Shown here piece by piece: positions 45,087 to 59,800 of a DNA stretch of 64,000 bases (its first letter is position 1; every line of letters starts with the position of its first letter). Origin of the DNA: Rhodeus uyekii (lineage: Eukaryota > Chordata > Actinopteri > Cypriniformes > Acheilognathidae); NCBI GenBank assembly GCA_037043235.1, contig JAWRVZ010000016.1, positions 3,137,001 through 3,201,000 of the forward strand, written 5' to 3'. The position numbers were made by a program, and so were the translations under genes. Under the pieces are notes generated by a model, which saw only the letters and a list, made by a program, of their open reading frames with translations, had not been told where the DNA came from and ran no database searches.

Positions 45087-46080
45087 GTGAGCTCAATCAT
45101 GCAGCTGACGAGCTCTCACAACAAGTTCATGTCCGTCGGAAAGGAGACTCAGTTGATCTGGAGGCGCTTCAGAGTGGCACAGGTGGACCCGTTTGTGTCT
45201 TTGGACATGTTCTACTGGCAGTTTCTTTACTCTCTGACCGAGGGGTCCCTCAGCACAAACGTGCTTGCCCACAGCTGGTTCCGGGGGCTACGCAAGTATG
45301 TGATTGGCCACTCATCCTCCCTGGAGCATTCCTCTGAGGCAGGACTTGCTTTATCAGAGATGGGGCACCCTCTGACACACGAGTCCAGACCTCTGGAACC
45401 TCCACATGTGGTCTCTGGAAGGGACACACAGGACTTGGGTGACCTTCCTTAAGCTGTAGTTGATACCATCACTTCGGCGATGGCACTCTCTATAAGGCTC
45501 GCCTGAAGTGGACCATGTTCATCAAGTGGTGCTCTTCTCACCAATATGACCCTGGGAGTTTCCCGATCAGGGCATGCCCTCACCTCATACCCTCTTGGGA
45601 TATCTCACTCATGCTATCTGCCCTGCAGATAGCCTCTTTGAACCTCTGCAGTCCATAGAGCTTAAGATATTGTCATTAAAGAGAGCTCTCCTAAATGCAC
45701 TGGCTTCCATCAGGAAGGTGGGGGACCTGAAGGCATTTTCAGTTGACGAATTGTGTCTGGAATTTAGGCCTGTTTACTCTTACCTGATCCTGAGACTCTG
45801 GATACATGCCCATCATGCTTTTCAGGGATCAGGTGGTGAACCTGCAAGCACTGCCCCTGGAGGAGGCAAACCCAGTCCTTGCTTTGCGCATGTACCTGGA
45901 CCGAACTCTCTTTGTCTGTTATGGAGGATAACAGAAGAGAAAGGCTATCTCCAAGTAGAGGTTGGCCCACTGGATAGTGGAAGCCATCGTCCTGGCATAC
46001 CAAGTCCAAGACCAGCTGTACCCCCTAGGAGTGAGGCCACACTCTACTAGAAGTGTTGCTTCATTCTAGGCACTGGCCTC
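45087..46080 (+). pseudogene. DIRS-like retrotransposon relic with tyrosine recombinase
   Basis: Frames read IWRRFRVAQVDPFVSLDMFY.., YSLTEGSLSTNVLAHSWFRG, then LFEPLQSIELKILSLKRALL, VGDLKAFSVDELCLEF and, after shifts, RDQVVNLQALPLEEAN, YGG*QKRKA and YPLGVRPHSTR. This is the C-terminal region of fish DIRS elements, including a tyrosine-recombinase HSTR-type box. Stops and shifts make it inactive. Confidence 0.78.
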
Positions 46081-46371
46081 ACTGAGGTTCATTATCGTGT
46101 AATAAAGCATGTTTGAGCTTCAGCAAGAATCAATGGGGTTCATTCTTGTATTAAGCAGCACTTTTGTTTTTCTGCAAGAACCAATGAGGTTCATTTTTAT
46201 GTTACTGTAACAGTTTTTTGTTTAGGGAGGAAGGAGGCGGGAACCGGCGAACATTTAACAGACTTTATTTATGAAAATAAACCAAATACAAAAGAAAAAA
46301 ATTTGGTGGCAGCCCCTCACGGACGACTGCCGCCAACACGATCACAAAACACAACATAAAGCCCAGGCCTG

Positions 46372-46508
46372 GTCCATCACATAATGTATCAAACAGTTAC
46401 ACGTGACAGTGTTCTTGCCTAAAGGTACCCATACCTGGAAATGTTCTTTGTACTTGATGCAAAGCAAGAACACTATGTGTGTACAGCACGTGAGTATTTG
46501 TGCGTACT
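46372..46508 (+). repeat. 133-bp direct repeat, right copy
   Basis: Second copy of 44337-44470. A separate 50-bp segment just left of it (46315-46370) is itself repeated at 46893-46945. Confidence 0.85.
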
Positions 46509-46945
46509 AAGGAAGGCATCATTTACTAATATTATTCAATGTTTAGAGGTTTGTTAAGAGTATAAAAATATTACTTTTCAACCTGTAACCCACAAAAAGA
46601 GTTTTCACCTGGTAGACAGTAAAGAAGCCAAAATAATACATAAATCCTGAAGAATATAATATATTCCATAGACTAGTGATGAGGAAAAAAAAAAAAAAAA
46701 AAATTTGATCTTGGCCCTATCAAATTATATTATTCATAATGGACCCTGTTCAGGCTTCTTGGTTCTCAGATGTAGACATCCTCAGATTTGGGTAAACTTC
46801 TATAGTGGTGGTGGATGGGAATTAAAATGAATATGAATTTAGCATTTCCCATTTACTCCAATAGTAAAAAATAAATAAAATAAATCCAATCTCACGGACA
46901 ACTGCCGCCCACACAAACACAAAACACAACATAAAGCCCAGGTCT

Positions 46946-47238
46946 GGGGTCTCATTTATAAAACTGTGTGTAGGATCACTACTAAAAGTTTACGTGCGCC
47001 CAAAAGCCAAAAATGCCATACGGCAAAAAATATTCAGATTTATAAAACCGTGTGTACGCACACCTGTCAGGAACATTCCCTTTATAAATTGCAGATGTCA
47101 CGGGTCAAAGTTTGCTTAAATGTGCACACATTCTCCCGTCAAGTTGTTTTTTATAGATCACAACCTTTGCGTGGAAATTGGCGTATGTACGTTTCCAGTC
47201 CCGTTTTATGCGTACGCACGCTTCATAAATGAGACCCC
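46946..47238. mobile_element. fold-back DNA-transposon MITE
   Basis: GGGGTCTCATTTATAAA is matched inverted by TTCATAAATGAGACCCC, with internal cgtgtgtacgcacac palindromes. It is a common fish MITE type. The target duplication is unclear. Confidence 0.65.
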
Positions 47239-47757
47239 TGGTCTTCTCTCGTCCTTTATTGTTATCATTCCTCCGTTTATGCCTCCACTCCCCCGTGAGA
47301 CACGAGACCAGTGGCTCGCAGGTGACGCTCATTAGTTTTATGAATTACAATGATGAATTATGAATATGATTAGTTCATCTCTTTATGAACTTTTTGAAAC
47401 TTTAAAACGGTAGTTGCGTAGCTGTCGACGGAGAGACAGAAAGCTTTGAGATCTTCAGTTTTGTTCACAAGATGATCGCAAGTCTTACAGGTATGGAAAT
47501 ACATGAAGGGGAATAAAAAAGACAGAAGTTTCAACTCTTTAAGTGTCTTTTAAACAAAGTAAGTCAAAGGCAACAGTGGTAAGGAACCAAAACTTCACCA
47601 GGAGACAAAAAAAGATCTTAGTGTGATCTTAGAACATAGTGTGAAGTCCAATTTGTGTATATGTATTATTCAAACTGTTTTCATTCAGCTCTATCTACTT
47701 GTAGATCTACATTAGGTGGAAAATTACAATTAGATATCTGTTTAGGATGAACTGAAT

Positions 47758-47773
47758 GTATATAAATATATAT

Positions 47774-47822
<49 letters not shown>
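47758..47822. repeat. (AT)n microsatellite
   Basis: Interrupted AT run. Confidence 0.9.
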
Positions 47823-47824
<2 letters not shown>

Positions 47825-47994
47825 TATATGAGGGAGATAAAGAGAGAGATGCTCAGACTAAGAAGTTTAAGAAAAGGGGGACTATTGAAGACTACCCGGT
47901 TAACTAGAATGAAACTGATTTGCCAGATGTGCGAGAGTTCAGAAAGTATGGTTATTTGAAAAAGAAAAAAGAAAAAAAATCAGAAAACCAAGTA

Positions 47995-49066
<1,072 letters not shown>

Positions 49067-49740
49067 TACTGCTCACATTTCCTGTAAAACAATATCAACT
49101 TATTGCACAAATGTACACTAAGACAATGCTATAATGAATATTACTGATTAAAAAGGCCCTGAAGAAAAAGCAAGCATCACATCACGTCTACAGAACAGCG
49201 TGTTCTCGTGATGAGGTGAACATTTCCTCTTTGGATTTGAACATAGACTAAAAAAAAGTACAAGAGGAACTCACTGTGGTACAAATACACACAGACAAAC
49301 TAGCAGAAGGACATGCTCTGTTACTGTGTCAACCACTGGGGCAAAGACATTCAAACATCAAAGAGCAAACAAAGAGGAAAAAGTTCAGTAAAAGTGTGAA
49401 AACCAAAACCAATTTAGCGACCAGACTACCCTTAGCCTTAACGGTCTGTTTTAGTTGTCTTAGACTTATTTAATTGTAAAACAATTTAAAAACATGTTGA
49501 CTAAATGGCCTATTAAGCCTTAAAATAAAAAAAGAGCTTCCTAATGCATATTAACACTGACTTAAACTGCGTAGGCCTATTTACTGTAAGAAAGCTGGCA
49601 TTGTTTTGAATATTTCTGATACAACTCTGCTTCCTTTTTAACTTCAAAACAATGAAGCAAATGAAGTGAGCTTCAAACGAAGCATCAGATTATTGGCCTA
49701 ATTTAGAAACACTGACGATGTTTTGTTCTCTTTTTATTTT

Positions 49741-49800
49741 AGGTCGAGAGTACATGACGTTGGTAATGGTTTCATATGAGCCTGTTCTGCAGACTTCAGG
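49741..49800 (+). other. exon-like 58-bp segment
   Basis: Acceptor (ttttattttag) and donor (TTCAG|gtatgc) flank a segment with one open frame, REYMTLVMVSYEPVLQTS. There is no partner exon and no recognised family. Confidence 0.15.
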
Positions 49801-50698
49801 TATGCTGATGTAAAAACAGCCGCATAATTTGCATGCCCATGTCTACATTGTGACGAATGCAAATTTTTCTAAACAATTTGTACGTAGACGGGCATGTGTT
49901 TTCTCATAAAATGCATTCGAATAGGGAAGTTTGATAACTTTGCACATTGTTCTTAAATATATTCAATTGTTTTCATGCCTTTGTATGTCTTCTGTAAATA
50001 GGTAAAATGGAAAAAGATAAATCTTGACCTATATTTGAATTTGTATGCATCTAATACATCTATATTGTAAACACACCTGCATTTAGTAATGGCAATTTCC
50101 AAACACTGCTTCATAAAGCATCGAACACCTTACGAATCAGGGGTTCTGAGTGTTTATCAAACTGCCACAGTCATGTGATTTCAGTAAACAAGGCTTAATT
50201 AAATCATTACTGTTTCGCAATGTTTCGAAATTTCAATGGCTCATCACTGGGGGGCAATGTTGTTTCTGGCTCATCACAGTGTCTATGGTTTTTACCTGAT
50301 GGCTGATCAGTTTCATAAATTTGTAAATGTTTTAATGAGACCAAAATATTCATCCAAACATAGACCTCTACACTGAATTAATATAAAATTATATAGAGTG
50401 CGCCCGATCGTGACGTAGTTTTACGACAGCCGCCATCTTGGTGGACAACTTCTAATTAGGGATGGCTGACGTAAAACTTGCGTTTCGACACAGTGCTGAG
50501 ATCCCGAAGCGCAGATGTTTCGAAACACTGAACCGAAACTGTGATTCAAAACACCCATGTCACATGACTATGGCTAAATGAAGCTTCTGCGCGTTTCACA
50601 AGTGTTTGGACAGGTGCTGCTTGCCGAGTCTGCGTTTGATTGACAGGAACAAACCAAACAAACAGGAGTTAATGCAACTTTACCTTATGGAAGCCCGT

Positions 50699-51381
50699 TT
50701 CCGCCACAGTTGAGAAAAAAAAGATTATTGACTTAACTTTCTCGTGCTTTTCCGCATGGTCAAAGCGTGTAAATGCGAGATCACAGCAAACATGACACGT
50801 TCTGTAAAACTGCTGTTAAAGTCAGGGTGTTAATCAATATTATAATTAAAGAACATGAATGATAAATCATCAGTATATAAGAGGGGATTCCATAGTATAT
50901 AGTATTTTATTAATTTGTATTTTTGTGTATGAACAAGCAGCAGCACAGTGATCCATGGATTTTATACAGAGGAATTATAGACTGTTGAATTATAGTATTA
51001 TATTGTATTATAGTGACTCTTTATAATGAACTTGCACATCAAAGAGCATCCGCGAAATTCGCGTTAATATTAACACATGTACTCATGCATTTTATGAAGA
51101 CATTACACTTAAATTTAACTAATAAATCCAGCCATAATCCGATAGTTTTGCAAATCCTGCAAGTTTTGCATTTTTCATGCAACAGTTTTCACCGGCTCTT
51201 CAATATCTCGCATTTACACGCTTTGACCATGTGGAGAATCGGTAAAGTTAAGTCATTATTTCAAGAAAGTTTCTCGTTATTTCGAGTTACTAAGTCATTA
51301 TTTCGACAGTTTCTCATTATTTTGAGATACCAAGTCATTATTTCGACTTAAATAATCTTTTTTTGTCAACTGTGGCGGAAC
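50699..51381. mobile_element. fold-back element
   Basis: ttccgccacagttgagaaaa at the left is mirrored by ..tttttgtcaactgtggcggaa at the right. A second inner arm pair (tcaaagcgtgtaaatgcgag / cgcatttacacgctttgac) extends the hairpin. Confidence 0.78.
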
Positions 51382-51996
51382 ATAGAATTTCATAGGAGAT
51401 GGATAGATTGAGGGACAAAAAATAGCCTATATAGAGATTCGTAGATATATAAATTTATATATAGATATATAGCTTCATATATAGATTCTTTACACAGCAG
51501 AGCAATTAATAGTTTTGAATGAAAATCTGTGAAAACAAAACAAAAATGAGACCATTGTGGATTGATTTGTTTTATTAATTTTCATTTTTTATGACAAAAA
51601 TAACCTAGTTGTTATTATTATATATTATAGCTTTATAGCGAGGACGTTAAAACTCGCCACATTAACAAAAACACATTTAGTTTGTTTAAATGGCATGTTG
51701 TCAAAGTTGTTTCAGATAACGTGCAATTGACCACTAGGTGTCACCATGGAGACGGGTGTCGGTATAGACAGAGTTTCGAAGCTTCGAAACAATACGGCAC
51801 ATTTGATTAAACTGTTTCAGTGTTTTATGAAGCCTCGCTCTGCCCACCACTACTTCTAATCAATGTCATGGCGGAAGCGAAGTTAAAGCCACTGTTATCG
51901 CAGAAAAACAACGTTTTATGTAAATCTAGGGAGAAAAGTGAGCGTAAGAGTCAAACTAAATATGGTGATGGACTTGAGAATTTTGAAAGAGACAGA

Positions 51997-53036
51997 TAGT
52001 GATGTGCTTCTCGATTCGAATCCCTGAAGCGTGTGCCGAGTAATCTAGATGAGTGGTTCTTGAACCGCGGGTCGATGCGTGTGTTGCTGACGTAAGTGCT
52101 GACGTTTGAAGCCCCGCGTAGCGGGTGTACGACGTGACTGCTTCAGGAAAGGATTCGCTAGGTTTGAGTGCAGCTCGAAATAAAAGCGGCAGTGAAACAC
52201 TATGTATTGTCCCTCGCTTTTTGTGTTTTTGGGTCCCTTTATTGCTCTGTTTTTGGCATTCGATTCGAGCTTCTTTTTTGTGATGGAACCAGCAAGAAAG
52301 AGGAGATTTTCCCCTGTTTGGGAGCACTTTGAGTTGTCCTCACCTAAGAATGTAAGGCACCTGCAATTACTAATAGATTCCATTAATGAATAAAATAAAA
52401 TGTGACAACTTTTCTGAATACTTGTAGCTGAAGCATCTGATGTGTTCCAAGGAGCTAAGTTATAATAATAACACCTCAACTATGCTAAGGCACTTTAGAG
52501 TCTTGCATGGCAACGAGGAAACCAACCAGGTTGAACCTGGCTCAGGTAGCCCATTTATATTCATAGCCCCACACAACACTGTATAGTTGTTTTTTTAACT
52601 CTTACATATGTAATTCAATTTAGCTGAGAAGGTTGACTTGGCTGAGCACTTTATTATCACATTTCAATACTTTTCAATTCAATAAATTATATTTTTTTAG
52701 ACTTTGAAAGCCATAGTGGAAAAAATTGTTTTTAAATAAAAATGAATAAACTCTTTATTTTACCTCCTCATTTAACATTTTCACTTGTTGCATAAGCAAA
52801 AACAAAAAAAAAGTAACACAAAACAATTAATGTTAAAACTCTTCAAATAATATTTTTGTATTCAGAGCATAATTCACATCCCACCATTTTATTGCAAGCA
52901 CCGAGCATGTTATACATTTTTCTGCCCACATGATGGGGTAGTCGAGCAAATGAATCATCTTGAAGTCCCTATGTGTGTGTGAAGCATTTCCCTGCAGGGC
53001 TTCACTGCTTCATGGGGCTTCATTTTGCCATCACTA
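51997..53036 (+). mobile_element. hAT element keeping a BED finger
   Basis: The ends TAGTGATG and CATCACTA are inverted, flanked by gagacaga and gagacagg (7 of 8 bases). The interior encodes only an N-terminal BED zinc finger; the catalytic part is absent. Confidence 0.78.
52283..52530 (+). pseudogene. hAT transposase N-terminus, BED zinc finger, two exons
   Basis: ATG at 52283 gives MEPARKRRFSPVWEHFELSS.. up to donor AAT|gtaagg (52351). The acceptor ..cttgtag (exon 2 from 52428) continues in frame with LKHLMCSKELSYNNNTSTML then RHFRVLHGNEE. W, C-x2-C and H-x4-H are in BED-finger order, so the DNA-binding module is complete. The frame stops about 20 codons later and no DDE domain follows. 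Confidence 0.7.
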
Positions 53037-53199
53037 GAGACAGGTACGAGGCAAAAATGGCGTTAATAAAGGGACAGGATAATATGATAACATGACAATA
53101 TGATTAACCTTCTGTGCACGCTGTACCCAGCTCTACTTGTCTCCCAATATGGCGGCGACGGTGCGCGTGACGTCATATGGGCACGCTCTATATGCGTTC

Positions 53200-55040
53200 A
53201 GCATTAAGAGGGGCAGCCGGTCTCCTCAGCTCTACAGCGCCCCACTTATTTCCAATGTAAATCTGTGGTGAAAAATGGAACTGCAGCACGCTCTAATTTT
53301 GAGCCATTTGGGGCAGATTTCAGACTTATTTTCACGTTACCTTACATAAAACGTGCTCCAGACAAAGACATGATAATATAAAGTAAAAACACTTTAGTTT
53401 AAATGCTGGTTCTGGTTTCATATGAGACATATAAACAAGAATATAGCCTTTATTTACAGTAGTTCAACTGTGTGTGTTTTGTGTTTGTTCTAGGAATAAA
53501 AATGACTTTGTTTTCCCTACCTGGAATTCCTAATCAACTTGCAATATTCTAAAACAACATTTGGATGCATTAAATACAACAGTAAGGCATTTCTAAGGTG
53601 TCATTCTACTCAAGTCTTTCAATCATCATCAGAGCGCCACCCTCAGGCTGAATAACGCATTAGAATTCTGCCAAATGGGTGTCTGATATGTTCAGCGACG
53701 ACAATATAAAGCTTACAGTATGTTTATCATAAACTAGAGCAAAGACGCAGAATCTACCCTCCCTAAATTTACCGCCAGGAACTGCTACTGGACAATTAAA
53801 TGGAGTAACAGTAGTTAAAAATCTCTTGGCCTGTTTAGCTTAGCCATCCATGCAACAAACAAAACAAGCCATGAAAATTGATAAAGTAATACATTTTATA
53901 CAGGCACTTGATATTTAATCTTATTAGATGATTAATAGCTGGATTTTATACTATCAATAAAACATTTGCTAAGGGTTTGTAAAAAGTGCTTTATTTATAT
54001 TTGGCCTGAGTTTTGTTGCATTTACACTGTTCTGACCACTAGGTGCCAGTGTATATGTAGTGTAAGTATGTGCATGTACCATATATATGAAGCCTGGCTT
54101 TGCACAACAATACCTGCCTTCTTCAGGTTTATTGAAGTACGCATGTGTGTTAAAGGTAGCAGGAAAGCGTCCATAAGCACGTGTAGGAGGAGAAGATATC
54201 CCAAACTCTTTCTTGACTCAAAAAATTATAAAAATGTGTTCTCACCTTGTGCAGCCGAAGGAGAAGTGGTACAGACAATATTATTTAACATCACATCTCA
54301 CATATCAAATGGAATAAACAAAGTCAGATGCATGACTGATTAGGTGTTGCTGATTACCTAAAACCTGATGAAAAAAAACCCCTCCTTGCCTGTTTTTTTG
54401 GTGTGCATGTAAACCGGAACAATGGGTTCATTCAATATGCTGACTTTTGTGAATTATCAGCGAATCAGTGCCTTGAGTTTGTGTGAGTAATTTCACCTTG
54501 ATGATGCTTCATTATAGTACTTTGTCGCTACCAAATGGTCAAATATATGTAGGCCTATGCATTAAATAAAAAACGCCTAACCTTAGTCTCAGACCTCCCA
54601 CAGTCCATTCACTGACCATAGCTCTGTCCACTTGTGTAAAATATATGAACACTTGCTTAAGTTATACAGTGCGGACAGGACTGTATATTTTTAAACCAGT
54701 TCAACTTTATTGTGTAGTTAAGTAATATTCTTTCAAATCATTATCATTTTCCAAATGTAAGTATAGTGACCAAAATGACAGAACTGTTGACTTGAGCTCA
54801 AATTTGATTGGCTGGCTATTATGAAACATTTAGGACACTGCTCCACAAAGCCTAGATTTTCCTCTTCATAGAGACTTTTTTATGGCTTGATCATTTTTAT
54901 TTTTGTTTAAATGCTGGTCAATTATTGTGATATAATCTATTTTGCCTCTAAATATTAAAATAAAACAAATTGGGGTGGTTGGTCACTTTGCATGCTTTTT
55001 CTAAGTTGGTGGTTAGTGGTACCTGAACTAGAAAGACTCA
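53200..55040. other. intergenic, no gene recognised
   Basis: AT-rich. A 125-codon frame at 53966-54343 has no recognisable domain and no good start context. Confidence 0.4.
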
Positions 55041-55059
55041 TCATTGAAGCACTTTTTGC

Positions 55060-55530
55060 CTTCATGTCCCATGAAGAGACTCACCTACAGGCAATCATCA
55101 ATTTTCTGAAGCCTCCAACTTATTTGGACTCACAATCAGTCTAGGAAAGACAGAAGTCATCTTCCAGCCTGCCCCGAAAACTCTCCCCTCACAACCCTAT
55201 ATCACCACTGGCGACACACAGTTGAAGAATGTGGATAAAAAACTTAAAATACCTCAGCAGCAAAATATCTAGTGACGGCTCCATAAAGAAATCACTGCGA
55301 GGATCCAAAAAGCCAGTCAAGCACTCGGACGACACAAGGAAATACACCTGTCAACAAAGATGAAAGTGTACAGTGCAGATGTCCTCACGTGTCTCTTGTA
55401 TGGTTGTGAAACGGGAAACTCTACAGAAGATATATTAGTTAGTTGGAACAATTCCACCAGCGCTCCTTGAGAAACATTATGCGTATCAAGTGGCAGGACC
55501 GAATTACTAACCAGGTTAGTGGCAAAATGG
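55060..55530 (+). pseudogene. RTE/CR1-type LINE RT C-terminal relic
   Basis: Frames read LTISLGKTEVIFQPAPK, ..GDTQLKNVDKKLKYLSS, KISSDGSIKK, then LEQFHQRSLRNIMRIKWQDR with shifts and stops. This is the region after the RT catalytic motif of a common fish LINE. Confidence 0.7.
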
Positions 55531-55656
55531 ACCTTACTCAGGGTAGACATTGTTATATATTTTGTTTAACAACCTGTTAACTCTTGTTTTGTTCCTCATT
55601 GTCAAATTAAACACACCATCTACTTATGGTCTACAAAACTGCAAAGATAGAATAAC

Positions 55657-55892
<236 letters not shown>

Positions 55893-56639
55893 TATATTAA
55901 AAAATGATATAAAGTACTCACACAATTTTTCATGTTTTATGTTCATTTATTTAAATATTATATATATACATTTTCCGCCATTTTATAATTGTGTAAAGTG
56001 GTTATATTTAATTGGTTCTTTAAATTCAAATTGCAAATTTCCTCCTGACAGTCAATCATCAATCATAAGAAAACCTAACAGAAATCTTTTAATGATAAAA
56101 AAGATTCACATCATCATGATTAATAATAATAAATAGTTTGAAAACAAATTCTGACTGATAGGTTCCACGATTATATAAATTAACTGTAGATTAATTGGCT
56201 GTACAAGTAGAAAAAGCAGCATTCAGATTTTCATTTTGTTATGATTTCTCAACAGTGTGCTGATAACCAGGAAATTACTGAATTAGTTCAGGCCCATAAC
56301 AGATCCTTTGAATCCCAAATGGGATGATTCCTAACATTTTTTTAAATGCATGCTTTTTTCTGTTATTGATTAAAATGAGATGTAGTTAAAGGGTTTGGTT
56401 TTCTGTGAAGAGGAAAACTAAAAAAAAACAAGGCAACAGTGCATGAAAATCAGAATAGATCCTTATGTGACACTGTAAACATGTTTTTCCTTCAGGAAAC
56501 CTATATGGCAACATCATGATGGAAATAGAGCTATTTCAGAGCAGTCCAAAACTAAAAAGGTCTTGCTTGTCAAATATAAAATCATAAAAAACTGTTGCTT
56601 ACAATAGTTAAACTTGATCTACCATTAGTCATTATGAAG

Positions 56640-56816
56640 TCAGCTCATTCCGTGCTTTTGCAGAATGGACTGGTAGATATCAGACTTCAGAAACCTGGGA
56701 TAGCAGTCTCTCGCCATTAGACTGAAGATCATCTTCTGTGCAGTATCAAATGAGTTCAGGGTCGGCTCCGAGATGTTGTTTGTAATATTTGTGCGAGTCC
56801 CAGAATCAATGTTGAC
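56640..56816 (-). CDS. RGS gene 2, last exon
   Basis: 177 bp including the stop: VNIDSGTRTNITNNISEPTL.., MARDCYPRFLKSDIYQSIL, QKHGMS. Confidence 0.93.
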   Translation of the reverse strand, partial: VNIDSGTRTNITNNISEPTLNSFDTAQKMIFSLMARDCYPRFLKSDIYQSILQKHGMS

Positions 56817-59800
56817 CTGAAAATAATGGCAATAATTTTTGTTTCATAAAATAAAAAAACAAAAAATATCAAAATAAATAAGCAATCAAAAAACGAATAA
56901 ATAATTTTGTATTGTTACATTTTAGCCATCAATAATGACATAGCTGGTGTTTGCGATGTCATTATCGGGCTAAAAATGTTACATCGTTATTTGAGAATGT
57001 TAATAGATCAAATTTAAAATTTGTGATATTCTTTTCTGTGGACAGTGTTGGTATAATGAATTACAAGTAATGTGATTTTCTTTTTTTTTCAAGTAACTAT
57101 AAACACATTATTTTGAAATTTACAACAAAATATCTGAGCTACTTTTTCAAATTAGTAGCGCAAGTTACTTTGTTTTCCCATCAATGTAATGACAGAAGAA
57201 TTGGGAGTAAGTGCAGACGCGTTGTTTGCACTGAGTGAACATGTTACTGTGAAGTTACTCTTTACTTTTCACTTTTAAATTTGTTAAAAATATATCTTTT
57301 TTGTGGTCTGAAGGGGTTAAAAAGCAATGAAACAAGCCCAGCCAAGGCAAGAAAAAGTAACGCGAAAGTAACGTAACGCATTACTTCCCATAAAAGTAAC
57401 TAAATAACATAATCAGTGACCTTTTAAAGAAATATTAAATATGACGTAATATTGTAAACGCATTACTTATATAGTAACTTTCCCCAACTCTGGTTGTGGA
57501 TATAATGAGACTTATGTATTTAAAGGCATAGTAGGGCATTATCTTCCATAATAAAAGTAACTAAGTAACAAAATTAGTGAACTTTTTAAGGAAGTAATGC
57601 AATATTGTAACTCATTGCTTTTAAAAGTAACTTCAACTATATATGGTATACAATGGAACTTTTGTAGTTAAAAGCATAGTGATCATAAAAAGCAACAAAG
57701 TAACGCGAGTAATCATGTTTTTTAAAGGGTGTAACGCAATATTGTTAAACATTACTTTCAAAAGTAATTTTCCCCAACACTGGTTGTGGATATAATGGGA
57801 TTTATGTAGTTAAAGGCATAGTAGCACATTATTTTCCCTAAAAAGTAAATACGTTTTTTAGTAAGTAACGCATTACATTTATGCATTTCAAAGCGTTAAC
57901 ATTCAAATCAGTTCTTGCTTTCCCTGAGGATTGAACCCATGACTTTGGTGTTGCAAGTGTCACGCTCTACTGTTTGAGCTACTTAAAAGTAACTTTCCCG
58001 AACACTGGTTGTGGATATAATGGTATTGATGTTGTTAACGAGATAGTACACCCAAAAATAAAAATTCTGTCAACATTTACTCAATCATTCTCAAGTTGTT
58101 CTAAACCTGTATGAATTTTTTACCTCCCCATTAACTTCCATAGTATTCTTTTTTTCATACAATGTAAGTCAATGACAGTAAACAATGACAGAATTTAAAT
58201 GTTATTAATATCTGATTACTATCCTAAAATGCTGAGTTCTTGCATCATCAGTCGACGTTACAGGAGCTCAGCACAGTTCAGTCAGAGGGCTGTCATTCAC
58301 CTGTCTGGGTGCTTCCGTTTGCACAAACTCAGTGTAGATTTGGTTTGCCATGCTGATCATCTCCGGTGTACTCGTGATCTTTTTGTATTCCTCACATGCC
58401 AGCCAGAACAGAATATTTTCCTCACTGTATTCCGACTTCAGGAAGTCCTGGAAAGCCATCTGTCCCGCTGCAGCATGACACCATTGTTAGAATTTATTAT
58501 GGCAAACTGTTACGTTTTCGTTCTCCAATTTATATGACGAAACAGAAGTTTGAATCAGCTTAGTTTAATCAGCTAAATTTCATATAAGACACAATTATTT
58601 GATACATCTTTATACAGGAATGAGACTGAGATTGAGATGAACCACTGACTTTAGTCAAACATAATTTGACTAGTGTTTACAATAGACAGACTCTTTATTT
58701 ATTTGCATTATGTCATTTAACACTTGACACATCAACTGCATATCAGTCCTCAAGTTTCTTCATAAGCTTTCCAGAAACAAAAACTAATCTTTAAAGGATT
58801 CTCTGAGAGGCCATGTACACAACAACATTTTCAGCTAAAAGGGGAAAACGCTTTATGCGTTTTGACAGTTCGTTTACACGACAGCAGCGTTTTGAGGGTA
58901 TACGGTAAACAATACTGTAATAGTTTCAGTGGAAACGACAACAAATATTTGAATATTACGTGTCGAGTCTATAGGCGATATCGCCAACTACTGGCCTGGC
59001 AGCAGAAATACAGCATTTTTAATCATTTTCATGGTGTGAATGGGGATTTATAGCATTTTGACGACATTGTCATCTGCACACGGAAAACACACAGGAACCT
59101 TTTGTGTTTTTAGTACATCATTGCCACGTAAATGTGTTCCCTAAATAAATGATCTCTATAACATGTTTTAGATATTTACAATAAATATTTATCTATAAAT
59201 GTAGCATCTTATTCACTATGGTATTATTTAAAGGTAATAATTTAAACGCAAATGTGAACTTTTTTTTATTGCTGATAAAGTATTAGTAAAAATCTTGTAT
59301 ATAACATTTTAAATTAAGTATGAAATGCTAAAGTAATATTTCAGATTTTTCTTAAATGGATCTCTAGTGAACGGCACAGACTATTCTATCCATTATATTC
59401 AGAATTGAATTTGCTCACCTTTACAGGACAGAAGCTTCTCGATGGACTCGCCCCAGGAGTCCACGTCATCAACAGGTTCCTGAGAAAAGCAACAAAATCT
59501 ACCCTTGAAAATTACATGGAGATCCTTCACTGGTGAAGCTGATTGTGATACAGATTTTTAAACATATTGACTACAAATCTCCTAGCATTTCAAACCAGTT
59601 GGATTCAAATCCTTAGCATGTGAAATTCCTTGTGACCAGTAAATTTCATTTCAAGAGTATCATTAATAAGCAGGGACTCACTTTATGGCCATCTCTGTCA
59701 GCAGTGTCCTCTGCATGGAGTCTCCTTCACTCTGTGACTCTTTCTGGCTCTGGGGGGTCTGAACACATTTACTGGCATGAATGGAACACATGGAAATCAG

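Larger units (their letters stand above)
50391..53193. mobile_element. 2.8-kb composite DNA element
   Basis: The terminal inverted repeats ATATAGAGTGCGCCC and GGGCACGCTCTATAT continue inward with a TGACGT motif and a GCCGCCAT(C/A)TTGG block at both ends. Inside are a fold-back element (50699-51381) and a complete hAT copy (51997-53036). Superfamily of the outer element is unknown. Confidence 0.7.
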
